DNA of 64,000 nucleotides from Chryseobacterium capnotolerans. Its GTDB lineage: Bacteria; Bacteroidota; Bacteroidia; Flavobacteriales; Weeksellaceae. The translations under genes were made by a program, and so were the position numbers. Below, one piece after another: positions 47,319 through 56,788 of the stretch (position 1 is the first letter of the stretch; every line of letters starts with the position of its first letter). The stretch spans positions 315,001 to 379,000 of the forward strand of contig NZ_CP065589.1 of assembly GCF_021278965.1 (NCBI RefSeq), in the 5' to 3' direction. The notes below the pieces were generated by a model. The model saw only the letters and a program-made list of their open reading frames with translations, had not been told where the DNA came from and searched no databases.

Positions 47319-47897
47319 TTAGAAAGGAATTCTTTCTAATGTCATTTTTAAAGATAAGGCAAAGACTCCTGATGAGACAAAAAGAATCCAGTCCTTCTTA
47401 TTCACTTTAAAAATAGTGAGAAGAATAAATAAGAGGATTAGGATAGCAGACACAATGACGATTTGTCCCAGTTCCAGACCTATATTAAATCCTAACAATG
47501 GTATGGCAATACCCTGACTCTTAGCAATCATCACTCTTGCCGTATTGGCAAAACCCATCCCGTGAACCAGTCCAAAAATCAGAGCAAGGTAGTAATTGGC
47601 CCGCATTAATGTCTGCTTCTGGTTTTTCATAATAATATTATCCAGAGAAGTCAGCACAATGGTCAATGGAATTAAAAACTCAACCCAATCAGAAGGAACT
47701 CTGAAAACATCAAGAATGCTTAATGCTAATGTGATGGAGTGTCCAATAGTAAATGCCGTTACAAGGATCAGAATTTTTTTCCAGTCACTGTAAGAGTATA
47801 CAGCAATTAGTGCTAAGACAAATAACTGATGGTCTAAGGCATCAAGGGAGATAATATGTTCCCATCCAAGGTTTAAATAAAATAGAAAATCTTGCAT
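47319..47897 (-). CDS. HupE/UreJ family membrane protein
   Basis: 192 residues, about six helices. N-terminal GWEHIISLDALDHQLF, AFTIGHSITLAL and GLVHGMGFA are the histidine-containing blocks of HupE/UreJ-2 proteins, which transport Ni2+ or Co2+ in the best-known cases. No hydrogenase or urease is seen here; Bacteroidota often place this gene beside an M1 peptidase and DUF6702, so its role may be linked to those. Inner membrane. Confidence 0.85.
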   Translation of the reverse strand: MQDFLFYLNLGWEHIISLDALDHQLFVLALIAVYSYSDWKKILILVTAFTIGHSITLALSILDVFRVPSDWVEFLIPLTIVLTSLDNIIMKNQKQTLMRANYYLALIFGLVHGMGFANTARVMIAKSQGIAIPLLGFNIGLELGQIVIVSAILILLFILLTIFKVNKKDWILFVSSGVFALSLKMTLERIPF

Positions 47898-48048
47898 TTG
47901 ATAATTGATTGCTTGTTTTTTTTGATATTGTGTTAAAGTAAGTAAATTGTTTTGGATGTGTATAATTTTTATATGTATTAATTATTAATGTTTTTAATTA
48001 TTATCATTAAAAATAAAAATTGTATAATTGTAATGTTAAAAAAAGAGA

Positions 48049-51000
48049 ATGGATATTAAAAAACTACTTTTTACAAAAGTAAACATTTCGTACGGAGGAG
48101 GGAAGCTTCTGAGAAATGCTACAGTTGCTTTTTTAGGACTGTATTCATATGGATTTTATGGTCAGGTACAAAAGCTTGATTCAAGGTTTGATTATTTATT
48201 GAAAAATAAAGAGAGTCTGAATAGAGGAAACGTTTTAAAAGATTTGGAACGTGAGGATATGAAATTGGATAAACATTTGGTTGTTACCTCTAAAGGGGCG
48301 CAAACAATGTATTCATGTATTATTTATACCAAAACTCCTGAAAGACTTAAAGCTGATGGCTTTTTAGTACAGAGCCAGCTGCCCACTTTTTCAACGGCAT
48401 TGGTGAGTCTTGAAGATATTGAGAGATTAATGGAACTTCCTTATGTGACCTCTGTGATGGGGCCTACATTTGATGAGCTTCATAATGATGTAAGTAGAGC
48501 CCAATCTGGAGCAAGCCTTTTACAGGATGGAGTTTTTAATAATACAGCATATAACGGAACAGGAATTCTTGTGGGGGTTTTTGATACAGGGATAGACTGG
48601 AAGCATCCGGATTTTAGGCAAGTTAATGATCAGACTAAAAGTAGAATTGTTTCTATTTGGGATCAGACTTTAACACCTCAAGGGGCTGAAGTTTCTCCTA
48701 CAGGATTTACAACTGGTGTAGAGTATACAAGAGCACAGATTGAAGATGAATTGGATGGAACGCCTGCTGGTTTTGTTCGTGAAAATGATACCAATGGACA
48801 TGGGACTCACGTAGCAGGAACGGCTGCCGGAAACGGAGCTGGTTTTGCTAATAAAAGACATAAAGGATTTTCTTCTGAAGCAGATATTGTTTTTGTAAAA
48901 GGAGGAAATGGATCCTTTCCAACAACGAATACCATCAATGCATTAACTTATTTCAAGAACGTAGCTACAGCTTTAAATAAACCAATCGTAGTCAATATGA
49001 GTATTGGTGGACAGGGAAGCGCCCATGATGGAACATCTCCTCATGAAGTCGCTGTTGACAGTTTTACTTCATCAGGGCCTGGAAGAGTAGTGGTTATTTC
49101 TGCAGGTAATGATTATGGTGCTAATCTCCATAGAAAAGTAGATATAGAAGCAGGGGGGGACGCAATCTTATACTTTTAACGTTGGAAGCAGCACATCAGC
49201 ACCATCAGTATTTAGTTTTATCATGTATGCTAATGATAACTCTCCTGTTACTGCAAAATTGACAACTCCTGATGGCCAGCAATATATACAGAATATAAGT
49301 ACAAATACAACCCATAGTATATTAAATGGTGGTTTCACTGCCACTATGTATAATTATTGGGGGAGTGATAATAATAAAAGATATGTTCAGCTGATTGTAA
49401 ATAGAGTGACGGGATCTACAGCCAATTGCCAAGGTGTCTATACATTGGAGATTACAAATGACGGAACACAACCTATTAATGCACATGGCTGGCTGGCTGG
49501 TCAAGGAGTAGCAACTACCCTTCTGAATGGAGATAATGAATATATTGTAGGATCTCCTGGGAATGCAACCAGTGCTATTACGGTAGCTTCCTATTTGGGC
49601 AGAGTAAGCTGGATGGCTCCGGGAGGAGGATATGGATATGGTAATACTCCACAGGAAACAATTTCTTCATTTAGTGCACAAGGACCTAGAGTTGATAATT
49701 TCCAGAAACCGGATATCACAGGTTCAGGACAGGCTGTAATCTCTGCAAGATCCAGTAATTCTGCACCAGCAGCTACGAATATTATTGAAAATACGAATTA
49801 TTATGTAATGAATCAGGGGACCAGTATGTCTTCTCCAGGAGTTGCCGGTGCAGTAGGACTATTGCTTCAGGCGAATCCAGCATTGACTGCTGCGCAGGTT
49901 AAATCACGTCTTACATCTACTGCAAGAAAAGATGCAGCAACAGGAAATGTTCCAAATGTAAGATGGGGATATGGAAGGTTAGATATTTATAAAGCGGTAA
50001 CTAAAGAAGTAGGATGTGTAGAGTCTAATTTTGAGACTGTTACCTATGATGAACCTTATATTGCCATTAATGCGGAAGCTAATACTACTTTTAGCAATGC
50101 GGCATTGGCGGTTCGTTATACACCAACATTAACGGGTAAATTAGGAGGTGTTTCATTTACAACAGGTTCAGGAGTGATTCCTGCCAATCAGGCAGTGGAT
50201 ATTCAAGTAAGAAAAGTAAACGCTAATGGAGATCCTGGAGATATCATTGCTACAAAAAATATTGCATCATGGGATACCAATATACAGAGGTTTACCTGGA
50301 ATTATGTTGATCTATCCAGCTTAAATGTTCAAATGGTAACAGGAAAAGATTTCTATATCGTGGTTAATGGTATAGGAGGAACTGTAGCTATGAAAAATGA
50401 AACTACTGCAGTAAGCGGACGTAGTAAAACATCAACGGATGGTACAACATGGACTACAAGAACTTTTGATCTTAAAATGAGAGCTTCTGTTTATGAAGAT
50501 GTAGCCGAGGTGAAAAACCTGGCGACGGCTAATCAGACAAAAGCAAGTACTGTAGCTGCTGGTTATAACTATTTTACCAATGCTTGCCAGTTGATTTCAA
50601 GAGTGGAAAAAGAAACAGCAAGTACTGTAACCGGAAATATCACCTCAAAAGTATGGGTTGATAATGTACAGCCTAATTACGTTGCGAGAAGATATGAAAT
50701 TAATCCAGCTATGGATGCTGCTACCGCTACAGGAAAAGTAACATTATACTTTAAGCAGGCTGATTTCGATGCTTATAATTTAACAAGTGGTACTAAGCTT
50801 CCTACATCACCTACTGATGATGCTAATAAATTTAACCTAGTTGTTGAAAAATATACAGGAACAAGTGCTGGAAATGTAGGAACTGTAGCTTCTTATGGAG
50901 GTACACCTACTGTTATTAGCCCTAATGTTGCGGATATTGTTTGGAATAATACTTATCAATACTGGGAAGTAAGCTTCCAGACTTCAGGTTTCGGTGGATA

Positions 51001-51283
51001 TTTTGTTAAAACAAATGCTACTTTAGGAACAGGAGAAGTAACGAAACAGAATGCGGGAGTAAATATTACACCAAACCCTGCTAAGGATGTTGTAAATATC
51101 TCATTGGGCAGCTATTCTAAAGGTACTCTAACTATTTATGATGCTTCAGGAAAACTGGTTAAAACAGAGGCTATGAACTCTAGTTCAAACAGAATGGATG
51201 TTTCATCGTTGGTAAAAGGAGTATATATGTTTACAATTAAACTAAATGATACTACGGTTACTAAAAAAGTGGTTAAAGAATAA
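48049..51283 (+). pseudogene. Subtilisin-like (S8) serine protease with T9SS sorting tail, frameshifted
   Basis: Triad motifs: GVFDTGIDWKHPDF (Asp), NGHGTHVAGTAAG (His), and NQGTSMSSPGVAGAVGLL (Ser). Then a jelly-roll-like beta domain and a C-terminal T9SS type A tail (NITPNPAKDVVNISL, ending TVTKKVVKE). The frame breaks in a G run (49153-49159, seven Gs); removing one gives TQSYTFNVGSSTSAPSVF and joins both halves to ~1077 residues. Exported through the outer membrane by T9SS and attached or released; extracellular protease. Confidence 0.9.
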
Positions 51284-51310
51284 TTATAACTATAGAATAT
51301 ACATTATAGA

Positions 51311-51342
51311 AAGCGGCAGTTGTATAACTGCTGCTTTTTTTA
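51311..51342 (+). terminator. Intrinsic terminator of the subtilase gene
   Basis: Stem GCGGCAGTT/AACTGCTGC with GTAT loop and T7. Confidence 0.85.
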
Positions 51343-51348
51343 TATTTG
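51341..51348 (+). promoter_or_regulatory. -7 element of the DUF6702 gene
   Basis: TATATTTG fits TAnnTTTG exactly and lies 18 bases before the ATG at 51366, just after the subtilase terminator. Confidence 0.55.
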
Positions 51349-51365
51349 TCATTAGAAAAGAACGT

Positions 51366-51884
51366 ATGCCACATAAATTTTTTATACTTTTTTTATCATT
51401 AACAATCATTTTTCAAAGCTTTATAAAAGTAGATAAGGAAAATGTACACCCTTATCATGTAGGCTCTGTAGAGATCAATTACAGCCCCAAATCTAAGACT
51501 TTTGAAGTAACAGGCCGATTTTTCCTCGATGATCTGGAGAATGGCCTTGGAAAAAAATATGGTGGAACTTTTCATTTTAATGATGAGAAGGACAAGGCGA
51601 AACTGAATGAAGCGCTTTCCAAATATTGTCAGGAATATTTTAGATTAAAGGCTGATAATAAATTTCTTAAAGTAAACTATATAGGATATGAAGAAGATCA
51701 GGAATCTGTAAATGTTTATATGGAATCAGAAGTTGTTGCTCATCCTAAAAAAGTAGAAACAGCGGTGAGTTTTTTGTACAATCTTTTTGATGATCAGATC
51801 AATATTGTCCATATCATTGTAAACGGAGACAGAAAGAGTGAGAAATTAACATATCCAAACCGTTATTTGTATAAACAGTTTTAA
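51366..51884 (+). CDS. DUF6702 family secreted protein
   Basis: 172 residues with signal peptide (FFILFLSLTIIFQSF). HPYHVGSVEINYSPKSKTFE and VTGRFFLDDLENGL are the family's opening. This family commonly accompanies M1 peptidases and HupE proteins in Flavobacteriia. Unknown function. Start at 51366, after the promoter; an open stretch upstream runs through the terminator. It ends in a 4-base overlap with the convergent ACP phosphodiesterase gene. Confidence 0.8.
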   Translation: MPHKFFILFLSLTIIFQSFIKVDKENVHPYHVGSVEINYSPKSKTFEVTGRFFLDDLENGLGKKYGGTFHFNDEKDKAKLNEALSKYCQEYFRLKADNKFLKVNYIGYEEDQESVNVYMESEVVAHPKKVETAVSFLYNLFDDQINIVHIIVNGDRKSEKLTYPNRYLYKQF

Positions 51885-52474
51885 TTTTCCAGTTGAATAA
51901 GGGTATTAATTCCTTTTGCATGAGCCAGCAAATCAGGAAAAAAATGATCATAGCATTCCTGAAGAAATTCTTTATGATGTAAGAAAGCTTCAAAAACGGG
52001 AATATCTTTATCCAGATATTTGGCTTTGTTCAAAACATTTTGAATGCTGAATTTAATGCCCCAATCTTCACGATAATTATAAAGCCAGTCATCTTGTTCC
52101 ATTTTAGCCAGCATTTTTTTGAAATTTTCAGGCAGCCACTCTTCATTGGTATTTAAGATATTGTAGACATGTAAAGAGTGAGCCTTCCATTCGGCAAGAG
52201 AGTTTAGAGAAAGATCATTGGCTACAAAATAATCCATGGAGACATCTACAAAAGCTCCGGCATAAAGTCTTACCAAAGGGGCAAAAACCTTTTTAGCTTC
52301 ATGAATAGCGGGATGAGAGTCGGTGAAAGTATCAATGGCTCTGTGCAAAGTAATTCCATCCTGAATGTCTTTAGGGAAAGAAAAACGGTCCCTGTTTCGG
52401 ATAAAGTCTTCCAGAAACTGACCAACAATTTGTCCGTCAGTGAAAGTAAGATAAGAATGAGCCAGATAATTCAT
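51881..52474 (-). CDS. Acyl carrier protein phosphodiesterase (AcpH-like)
   Basis: 197 residues. MNYLAHSYLTFTDGQIVGQF, KDIQDGITLHRAIDTFTDSH and the AGAFVDVSMDYFVA block match AcpH (PF04336), a metal-dependent HD-fold-like hydrolase that removes 4'-phosphopantetheine from acyl carrier protein. Cytoplasmic. Its ATG overlaps the VanW stop (ATGA), so the genes are coupled. Confidence 0.88.
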   Translation of the reverse strand: MNYLAHSYLTFTDGQIVGQFLEDFIRNRDRFSFPKDIQDGITLHRAIDTFTDSHPAIHEAKKVFAPLVRLYAGAFVDVSMDYFVANDLSLNSLAEWKAHSLHVYNILNTNEEWLPENFKKMLAKMEQDDWLYNYREDWGIKFSIQNVLNKAKYLDKDIPVFEAFLHHKEFLQECYDHFFPDLLAHAKGINTLIQLEN

Positions 52475-53178
52475 AAACGAATATAAAAATTTTTAAACAA
52501 AGTTTGACTATTGCTTACCGTTTCTACCCAAACTCCTTTTTCAATTTCAAGATATTTAAACTCAATTTCATTTAAAATGACTTCTTCAGGAGAAATCAGG
52601 CTGAGGTGAAGCTCATCTTCATTCACAAAACATTTAAACTGTACAGGAAACGTAAATTGATTCTGAATCTGCAGATCTTTGTAACCATAAACAACCGTAC
52701 AGTCTGAACCCAAGGGTGTAAAACGTTCCTCTTCCTTATAGATATCCATAGAGTGTGGATATCTTTCCAGAATCTTTAATCCGGATTGAAGAGCCAAGTG
52801 GTATAAAATAGAAGAGAACTGGCAGATTCCACCACCAAAATCACTTGAAATAGTATTGTTGATGAGGTTTCTCCCTTCCTTAAAATTATTTTTCTCACTA
52901 GGTTTTCCAATCATTTTCCAGAAAGAAAAGACTTCATTGGGATGAATTACAAGGTTATTGATTTTATTTCCAACAACTTTTAGATTATGAATTTTGTTAT
53001 GATGAAAAGATCCGCTTTTAATGATTTGGTGAAGCGTAACAGAATATTCACCAATGTTTTCTGAACGATATTCTTTGGGGTAAACATAATTGTTTTTTTG
53101 TTCATGAAAAAAACGCTGCAAAAGTTTGAACTGCAGCTTCCACGAATGGGGGATCCAGTTTTTCAGCTGCTGTTTCAT
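52471..53178 (-). CDS. VanW family protein
   Basis: About 235 residues. NPNEVFSFWKMIG-like (HPNEVFSFWKMIGKPSE) and SSDFGGGICQFSSILYHLAL with ERYPHSMDI are diagnostic of VanW. The biochemical role is unknown; named from vancomycin-resistance clusters but common without resistance. Start at MKQQLKNW, whose ATG overlaps the upstream methyltransferase stop (ATGA). Confidence 0.9.
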   Translation of the reverse strand: MKQQLKNWIPHSWKLQFKLLQRFFHEQKNNYVYPKEYRSENIGEYSVTLHQIIKSGSFHHNKIHNLKVVGNKINNLVIHPNEVFSFWKMIGKPSEKNNFKEGRNLINNTISSDFGGGICQFSSILYHLALQSGLKILERYPHSMDIYKEEERFTPLGSDCTVVYGYKDLQIQNQFTFPVQFKCFVNEDELHLSLISPEEVILNEIEFKYLEIEKGVWVETVSNSQTLFKNFYIRL

Positions 53179-53846
53179 CTCTTTTCCAAAACAGTTATGT
53201 GATAAGATGCCCAGTTTTTCAAGAAAGTACGGCAAAGAAAATTATCCAGAGACAGGAAAGATTTTCTTATTGATTTTGGAAACCTGTGAATTGGGAAAAA
53301 TAATACTCCGGTTGTATTTTTAATGTTCCACAGATCTTTTGAAAGGTCTGCGATGTCCGAAACTGAAAAGCTGTTGCCGGCATGCCAGTCCTCCTGGGGA
53401 GAAACAGCTTTTTTTCTGCGTTTTACAGGGTAATCAAAAATAAGAGTTCCATTTTTGTTTAATTTCTGATAACATTCGTTTAAAAATGCTTTTGTTTCTT
53501 CTTGATTTTGATGCATGATGACATGAAAGCAGAAAATACAATCAAATTCTTCATGAAAAGGTATTGCTGAAATTTCTCCTACAGCTAGTATTTTATCAGA
53601 ATGTTTTTGACGGGAGACATTCAGCATATTTTCACTGAAGTCGGTTCCATGAGTCGCAAAATTCAATAATCGGCCTGTTCCGCAGCCAAGATCAAGAACT
53701 TTTGTATATTTTTTATCTTTGAAAAACGAAGTTAAAAAAGCCCTTTCCTGTTGGTCAATATATTTACCGTAAGAGTTCCCGAACCGGTTCTCGTCGTAGG
53801 ATTCGGCAAGGTTGCTGTAATATTCCAGAATATTTGTTTTCATCAT
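53175..53846 (-). CDS. Class I SAM-dependent methyltransferase
   Basis: 223 residues. VLDLGCGTGRLLNFA is motif I; GTDFSENMLNVSRQK is motif II; FDCIFCFHVIMH is motif III. Methyl acceptor unknown. Heads an operon (methyltransferase-VanW-AcpH) with overlapping start/stop codons throughout. Begins MMKTNILEYYSN; either Met is possible. Confidence 0.9.
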   Translation of the reverse strand: MMKTNILEYYSNLAESYDENRFGNSYGKYIDQQERAFLTSFFKDKKYTKVLDLGCGTGRLLNFATHGTDFSENMLNVSRQKHSDKILAVGEISAIPFHEEFDCIFCFHVIMHQNQEETKAFLNECYQKLNKNGTLIFDYPVKRRKKAVSPQEDWHAGNSFSVSDIADLSKDLWNIKNTTGVLFFPIHRFPKSIRKSFLSLDNFLCRTFLKNWASYHITVLEKR

Positions 53847-53905
53847 TTGAAAAATCTCCTGTTAAGATCATTAATTTTCTTGACTCTTACAATTTTTATT
53901 CCGGT

Positions 53906-55036
53906 TTATTGAATTTTTGATGAAGGTAGATTCATGAGATTTTTTTTCCTGAATTCAGATGGTGTCATTCCGGTCATTTTTTTAAATATAGTGTTGAATG
54001 ACGTTTTTGAATTGAATCCGGACTCAAATGCAATCCCTAATATGGAAAGCTTGTGAAAAGATTGGTCAGTAAACATTTTTTTGGCATGCTCCACTCTGTA
54101 TTTATTCACAAAATAGAAGAAGTTTTCCTGAAAGCCGGTATTGAGAAGGTAAGAAAGCTGATGGGCATTAATTGAGATCAGATCGGATAATTTCAATAGA
54201 TTGAGCTCACCATCCAGATAAGGTTTTTTATTTTCCATTACAGTGATGAGCTGTTGTTGTAAGGCTTCAAATTCATCATCAGGAATTATTTTTTTTCTTG
54301 AAATTTCTTCCGCTTCACTTTCCAGTTCAATAGAAAGAAGTTCTTCTCTTTGATTTTTATCTACAGGATAGATTTCCTTTTGTCTGAGTACATAATAAAG
54401 AGTCATGTAAGCAATACATAAAAACAAAAGGTCCATCACCAAATGCTGATGCATTTTGTACACAAAAGTGTTGAATAGTTCATAGCAGACTGTAATAACA
54501 ATCGTTACAAACAGAAGAAAACTTAATTTAATCAACCATTGTAAATCAATATTTTCTGTATTTGATGAAATAGTTTCAATTCTTCTTTGGTGTTCCCTGA
54601 TTTTAAAATAAATAAGAGCAATGTAGGGAAGATTGTGAGAGACATCAATAAGCATTACAATACTTCGGATGACCAGATTATTTTCCATATTGAAAAGTAG
54701 TATCCAATATATTACAGGAGTAATACAGCAAATAAGATCTCTTCTTTTAAATCTATAATTAGGGTTGATAAAAAAGACAACACTGAAAAATAAAAAAATG
54801 GGTGTAAAAATTTGTCCAGCATACAAAGTAAGTGCAAACCATAAATCTGTTGCGATCCCACAAAAATGTAAAATATCGAGCAGCCAATAGCTGGACCAAA
54901 GGAATATAAATATCCCGAAAAAGAAGTTAGCCTTTTTGTTTACCCGCATAGGATTAATCAATACCGTAAATGAAAGCAAGGTTAAGCCTCCATAAAGCAG
55001 TACCAGGACAAACTTCTGAATGTTTTCGAGTTGCAT
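53906..55036 (-). CDS. Membrane-anchored AraC-family regulator
   Basis: 376 residues. The N-terminal ~220 residues have about seven membrane helices, then a linker, then a C-terminal AraC HTH pair (LSDLISINAHQLSYLLN and FNSKTSFNTIFKKMTGMTPS EFRKK, here split). This membrane-sensor/AraC plan is common in Bacteroidota. Regulated genes unknown. Transcribed in the same direction as radA, which lies upstream. Confidence 0.9.
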   Translation of the reverse strand: MQLENIQKFVLVLLYGGLTLLSFTVLINPMRVNKKANFFFGIFIFLWSSYWLLDILHFCGIATDLWFALTLYAGQIFTPIFLFFSVVFFINPNYRFKRRDLICCITPVIYWILLFNMENNLVIRSIVMLIDVSHNLPYIALIYFKIREHQRRIETISSNTENIDLQWLIKLSFLLFVTIVITVCYELFNTFVYKMHQHLVMDLLFLCIAYMTLYYVLRQKEIYPVDKNQREELLSIELESEAEEISRKKIIPDDEFEALQQQLITVMENKKPYLDGELNLLKLSDLISINAHQLSYLLNTGFQENFFYFVNKYRVEHAKKMFTDQSFHKLSILGIAFESGFNSKTSFNTIFKKMTGMTPSEFRKKNLMNLPSSKIQ

Positions 55037-55049
55037 TATTTACATATCT

Positions 55050-56399
55050 TTAAAAAAGTCTCTCATGAAAATCTTCAATTTTGCTCACTTCTTCAATCTT
55101 AATACCAAATTTTTTCTTCGGAAGTTTATTGAGATTGGAAATGAAAATTTTCTCGTACCCTAGCTTTTCGGCTTCGGTAATTCTTTGTTCTGCCTGGGCA
55201 ACCGGACGAATTTCTCCACTTAGCCCGATCTCTCCAGCAAAACAGTAATGTTCTGAAATAGCAATATCTTCATTGGATGAGAGGACAGAAGCTATGACAG
55301 CCAGATCCAAAGCCGGATCATCTGTTTTTATTCCTCCTGTAATATTAAGGAAAACGTCCTTAGCTCCCAATTGGAAACCTGCTCTTTTCTCCAGTACTGC
55401 CAGAAGCATATTCAATCTTTTGGAATCAAAGCCTGTAGAACTTCTTTGAGGAGTACCATACACCGCTGTACTTACCAGCGCCTGGATTTCCAAAAGCATA
55501 GGTCTGTTTCCTTCTAAGGTTACTGCAACAGAATTTCCGGATAGCTCTTCAAATTTCTTGGTGATAAGGATTTCTGAAGGGTTTTTAATTTCCTTCAATC
55601 CTTGAGAAATCATTTCATAAATCCCAATTTCAGAAGTAGATCCAAAACGGTTTTTGTTGGCTCTCAATAGCCTGAATAGGTGATTTCGGTCTCCATCAAA
55701 ATTTAAAACAACATCTACCATGTGCTCCAATACCTTTGGACCGGCAATTTGGCCATCTTTGGTAATATGACCTACCAAAAACACAGGAATACTGTTTTCC
55801 TTAGCATACTTAATAATCTCGTTGGAACATTCTCTGATTTGAGAGACAGTTCCCGGAGAACTTTCGATCAATTGGGACTGAAGTGTCTGGATAGAATCGA
55901 TAATCATAAAATCCGGCTCCAGTTTTTTGGCTTCATGAAGAATTTTTTCCAGGGAGGTTTCTGTAAACAGGAAGCAGTTCGGGTTTTGAATATCCGTTAA
56001 CCTGTCAGCTCTCATTTTAATCTGAGAAGCACTTTCTTCCCCGGAAACATAGAAGATTTTTTTCTTCATTTTTAAGGCAAGCTGAAGCAGCAGGGTAGAT
56101 TTTCCAATTCCTGGTTCTCCACCGATGAGAGTAACAGACCCTAGGACAATTCCACCTCCCAGAACACGGTTTAGTTCTTCAGAAGGTGTCTTTATTCTCG
56201 GTTCTTCACTGGTTTCTACCTCAATGATATTGATGACATGTTGTTTGGTTTTGGAGAAAGGGACCGCCTTGCTATTAGGTTTTTCTACCACTTCTTCCAC
56301 CAAGGTGTTCCATTGTCCACAGTTTTTACATTGTCCCATCCATTGGGAATATTGGGTTCCGCAGTTTTGACAGAAATATGCTGTTTTCAGTTTTGCCAT
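55050..56399 (-). CDS. radA: DNA repair protein RadA
   Basis: 449 residues, no breaks. C4 zinc finger CQNCGTQYSQWMGQCKNCGQ at the start; Walker A GEPGIGKST; KNRFGS RadA motif; C-terminal Lon-protease-like domain (GGIKTDDPALDLAVIASVLS). Branch-migration helicase acting with RecA in recombination. Followed after 13 bases by the AraC gene. Confidence 0.97.
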   Translation of the reverse strand: MAKLKTAYFCQNCGTQYSQWMGQCKNCGQWNTLVEEVVEKPNSKAVPFSKTKQHVINIIEVETSEEPRIKTPSEELNRVLGGGIVLGSVTLIGGEPGIGKSTLLLQLALKMKKKIFYVSGEESASQIKMRADRLTDIQNPNCFLFTETSLEKILHEAKKLEPDFMIIDSIQTLQSQLIESSPGTVSQIRECSNEIIKYAKENSIPVFLVGHITKDGQIAGPKVLEHMVDVVLNFDGDRNHLFRLLRANKNRFGSTSEIGIYEMISQGLKEIKNPSEILITKKFEELSGNSVAVTLEGNRPMLLEIQALVSTAVYGTPQRSSTGFDSKRLNMLLAVLEKRAGFQLGAKDVFLNITGGIKTDDPALDLAVIASVLSSNEDIAISEHYCFAGEIGLSGEIRPVAQAEQRITEAEKLGYEKIFISNLNKLPKKKFGIKIEEVSKIEDFHERLF

Positions 56400-56788
56400 A
56401 CTGCGAAGTTATAAAAAAGCATTTTTTCCGAGATATAAATAGAATAAAATATCGAAAAACATTCATAGATCAACGATAGAAGTGATTTTCTGGATAACTT
56501 TGTTTACTAACTTGTGATCTTTGTAACCCTGGATAATAATTAAGATCAAATTGAAGAAAATTTATTTAGCTGTAATCTTAGTTTTATTTCGAGAAATAAT
56601 ATTCTGGAATTTGGGCTTTAGTGATGATGAAATTATGAAAATTATTACTTGGTGGAATTTATCTATTCAAAATATATAATAAAAAATACTGAGGATTTAT
56701 AGTTGTTTGAAAGGTGTTTTCGTATTTTCAAAATCTAAAAGATTGCTTTGTGTCTCTTTTTCCCATAACTTTGCACAAACCTAATCTA
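56400..56788. other. Intergenic region between radA and pyrG
   Basis: Divergent promoter region of 389 bases. Near the pyrG end is a clear promoter (see 56743-56773). Bases 56551-56679 form a 42-codon open stretch on the plus strand with a TTG start and plausible residues (KKIYLAVILVLFREIIFW), but no ATG; it may be a decayed short gene. Nothing else seen. Confidence 0.5.
56743..56773 (+). promoter_or_regulatory. pyrG promoter
   Basis: TAACTTTG (56766-56773) fits TAnnTTTG, with TTG (56743-56745) 20 bases before it. The ATG follows 16 bases after, giving a short leader. Best-matched Bacteroidota promoter in the window. Confidence 0.7.

Noticed and set aside
52471..53178. Vancomycin resistance through VanW
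   Set aside because: No vanHAX, vanRS or vanY genes nearby, and VanW proteins are widespread without resistance.
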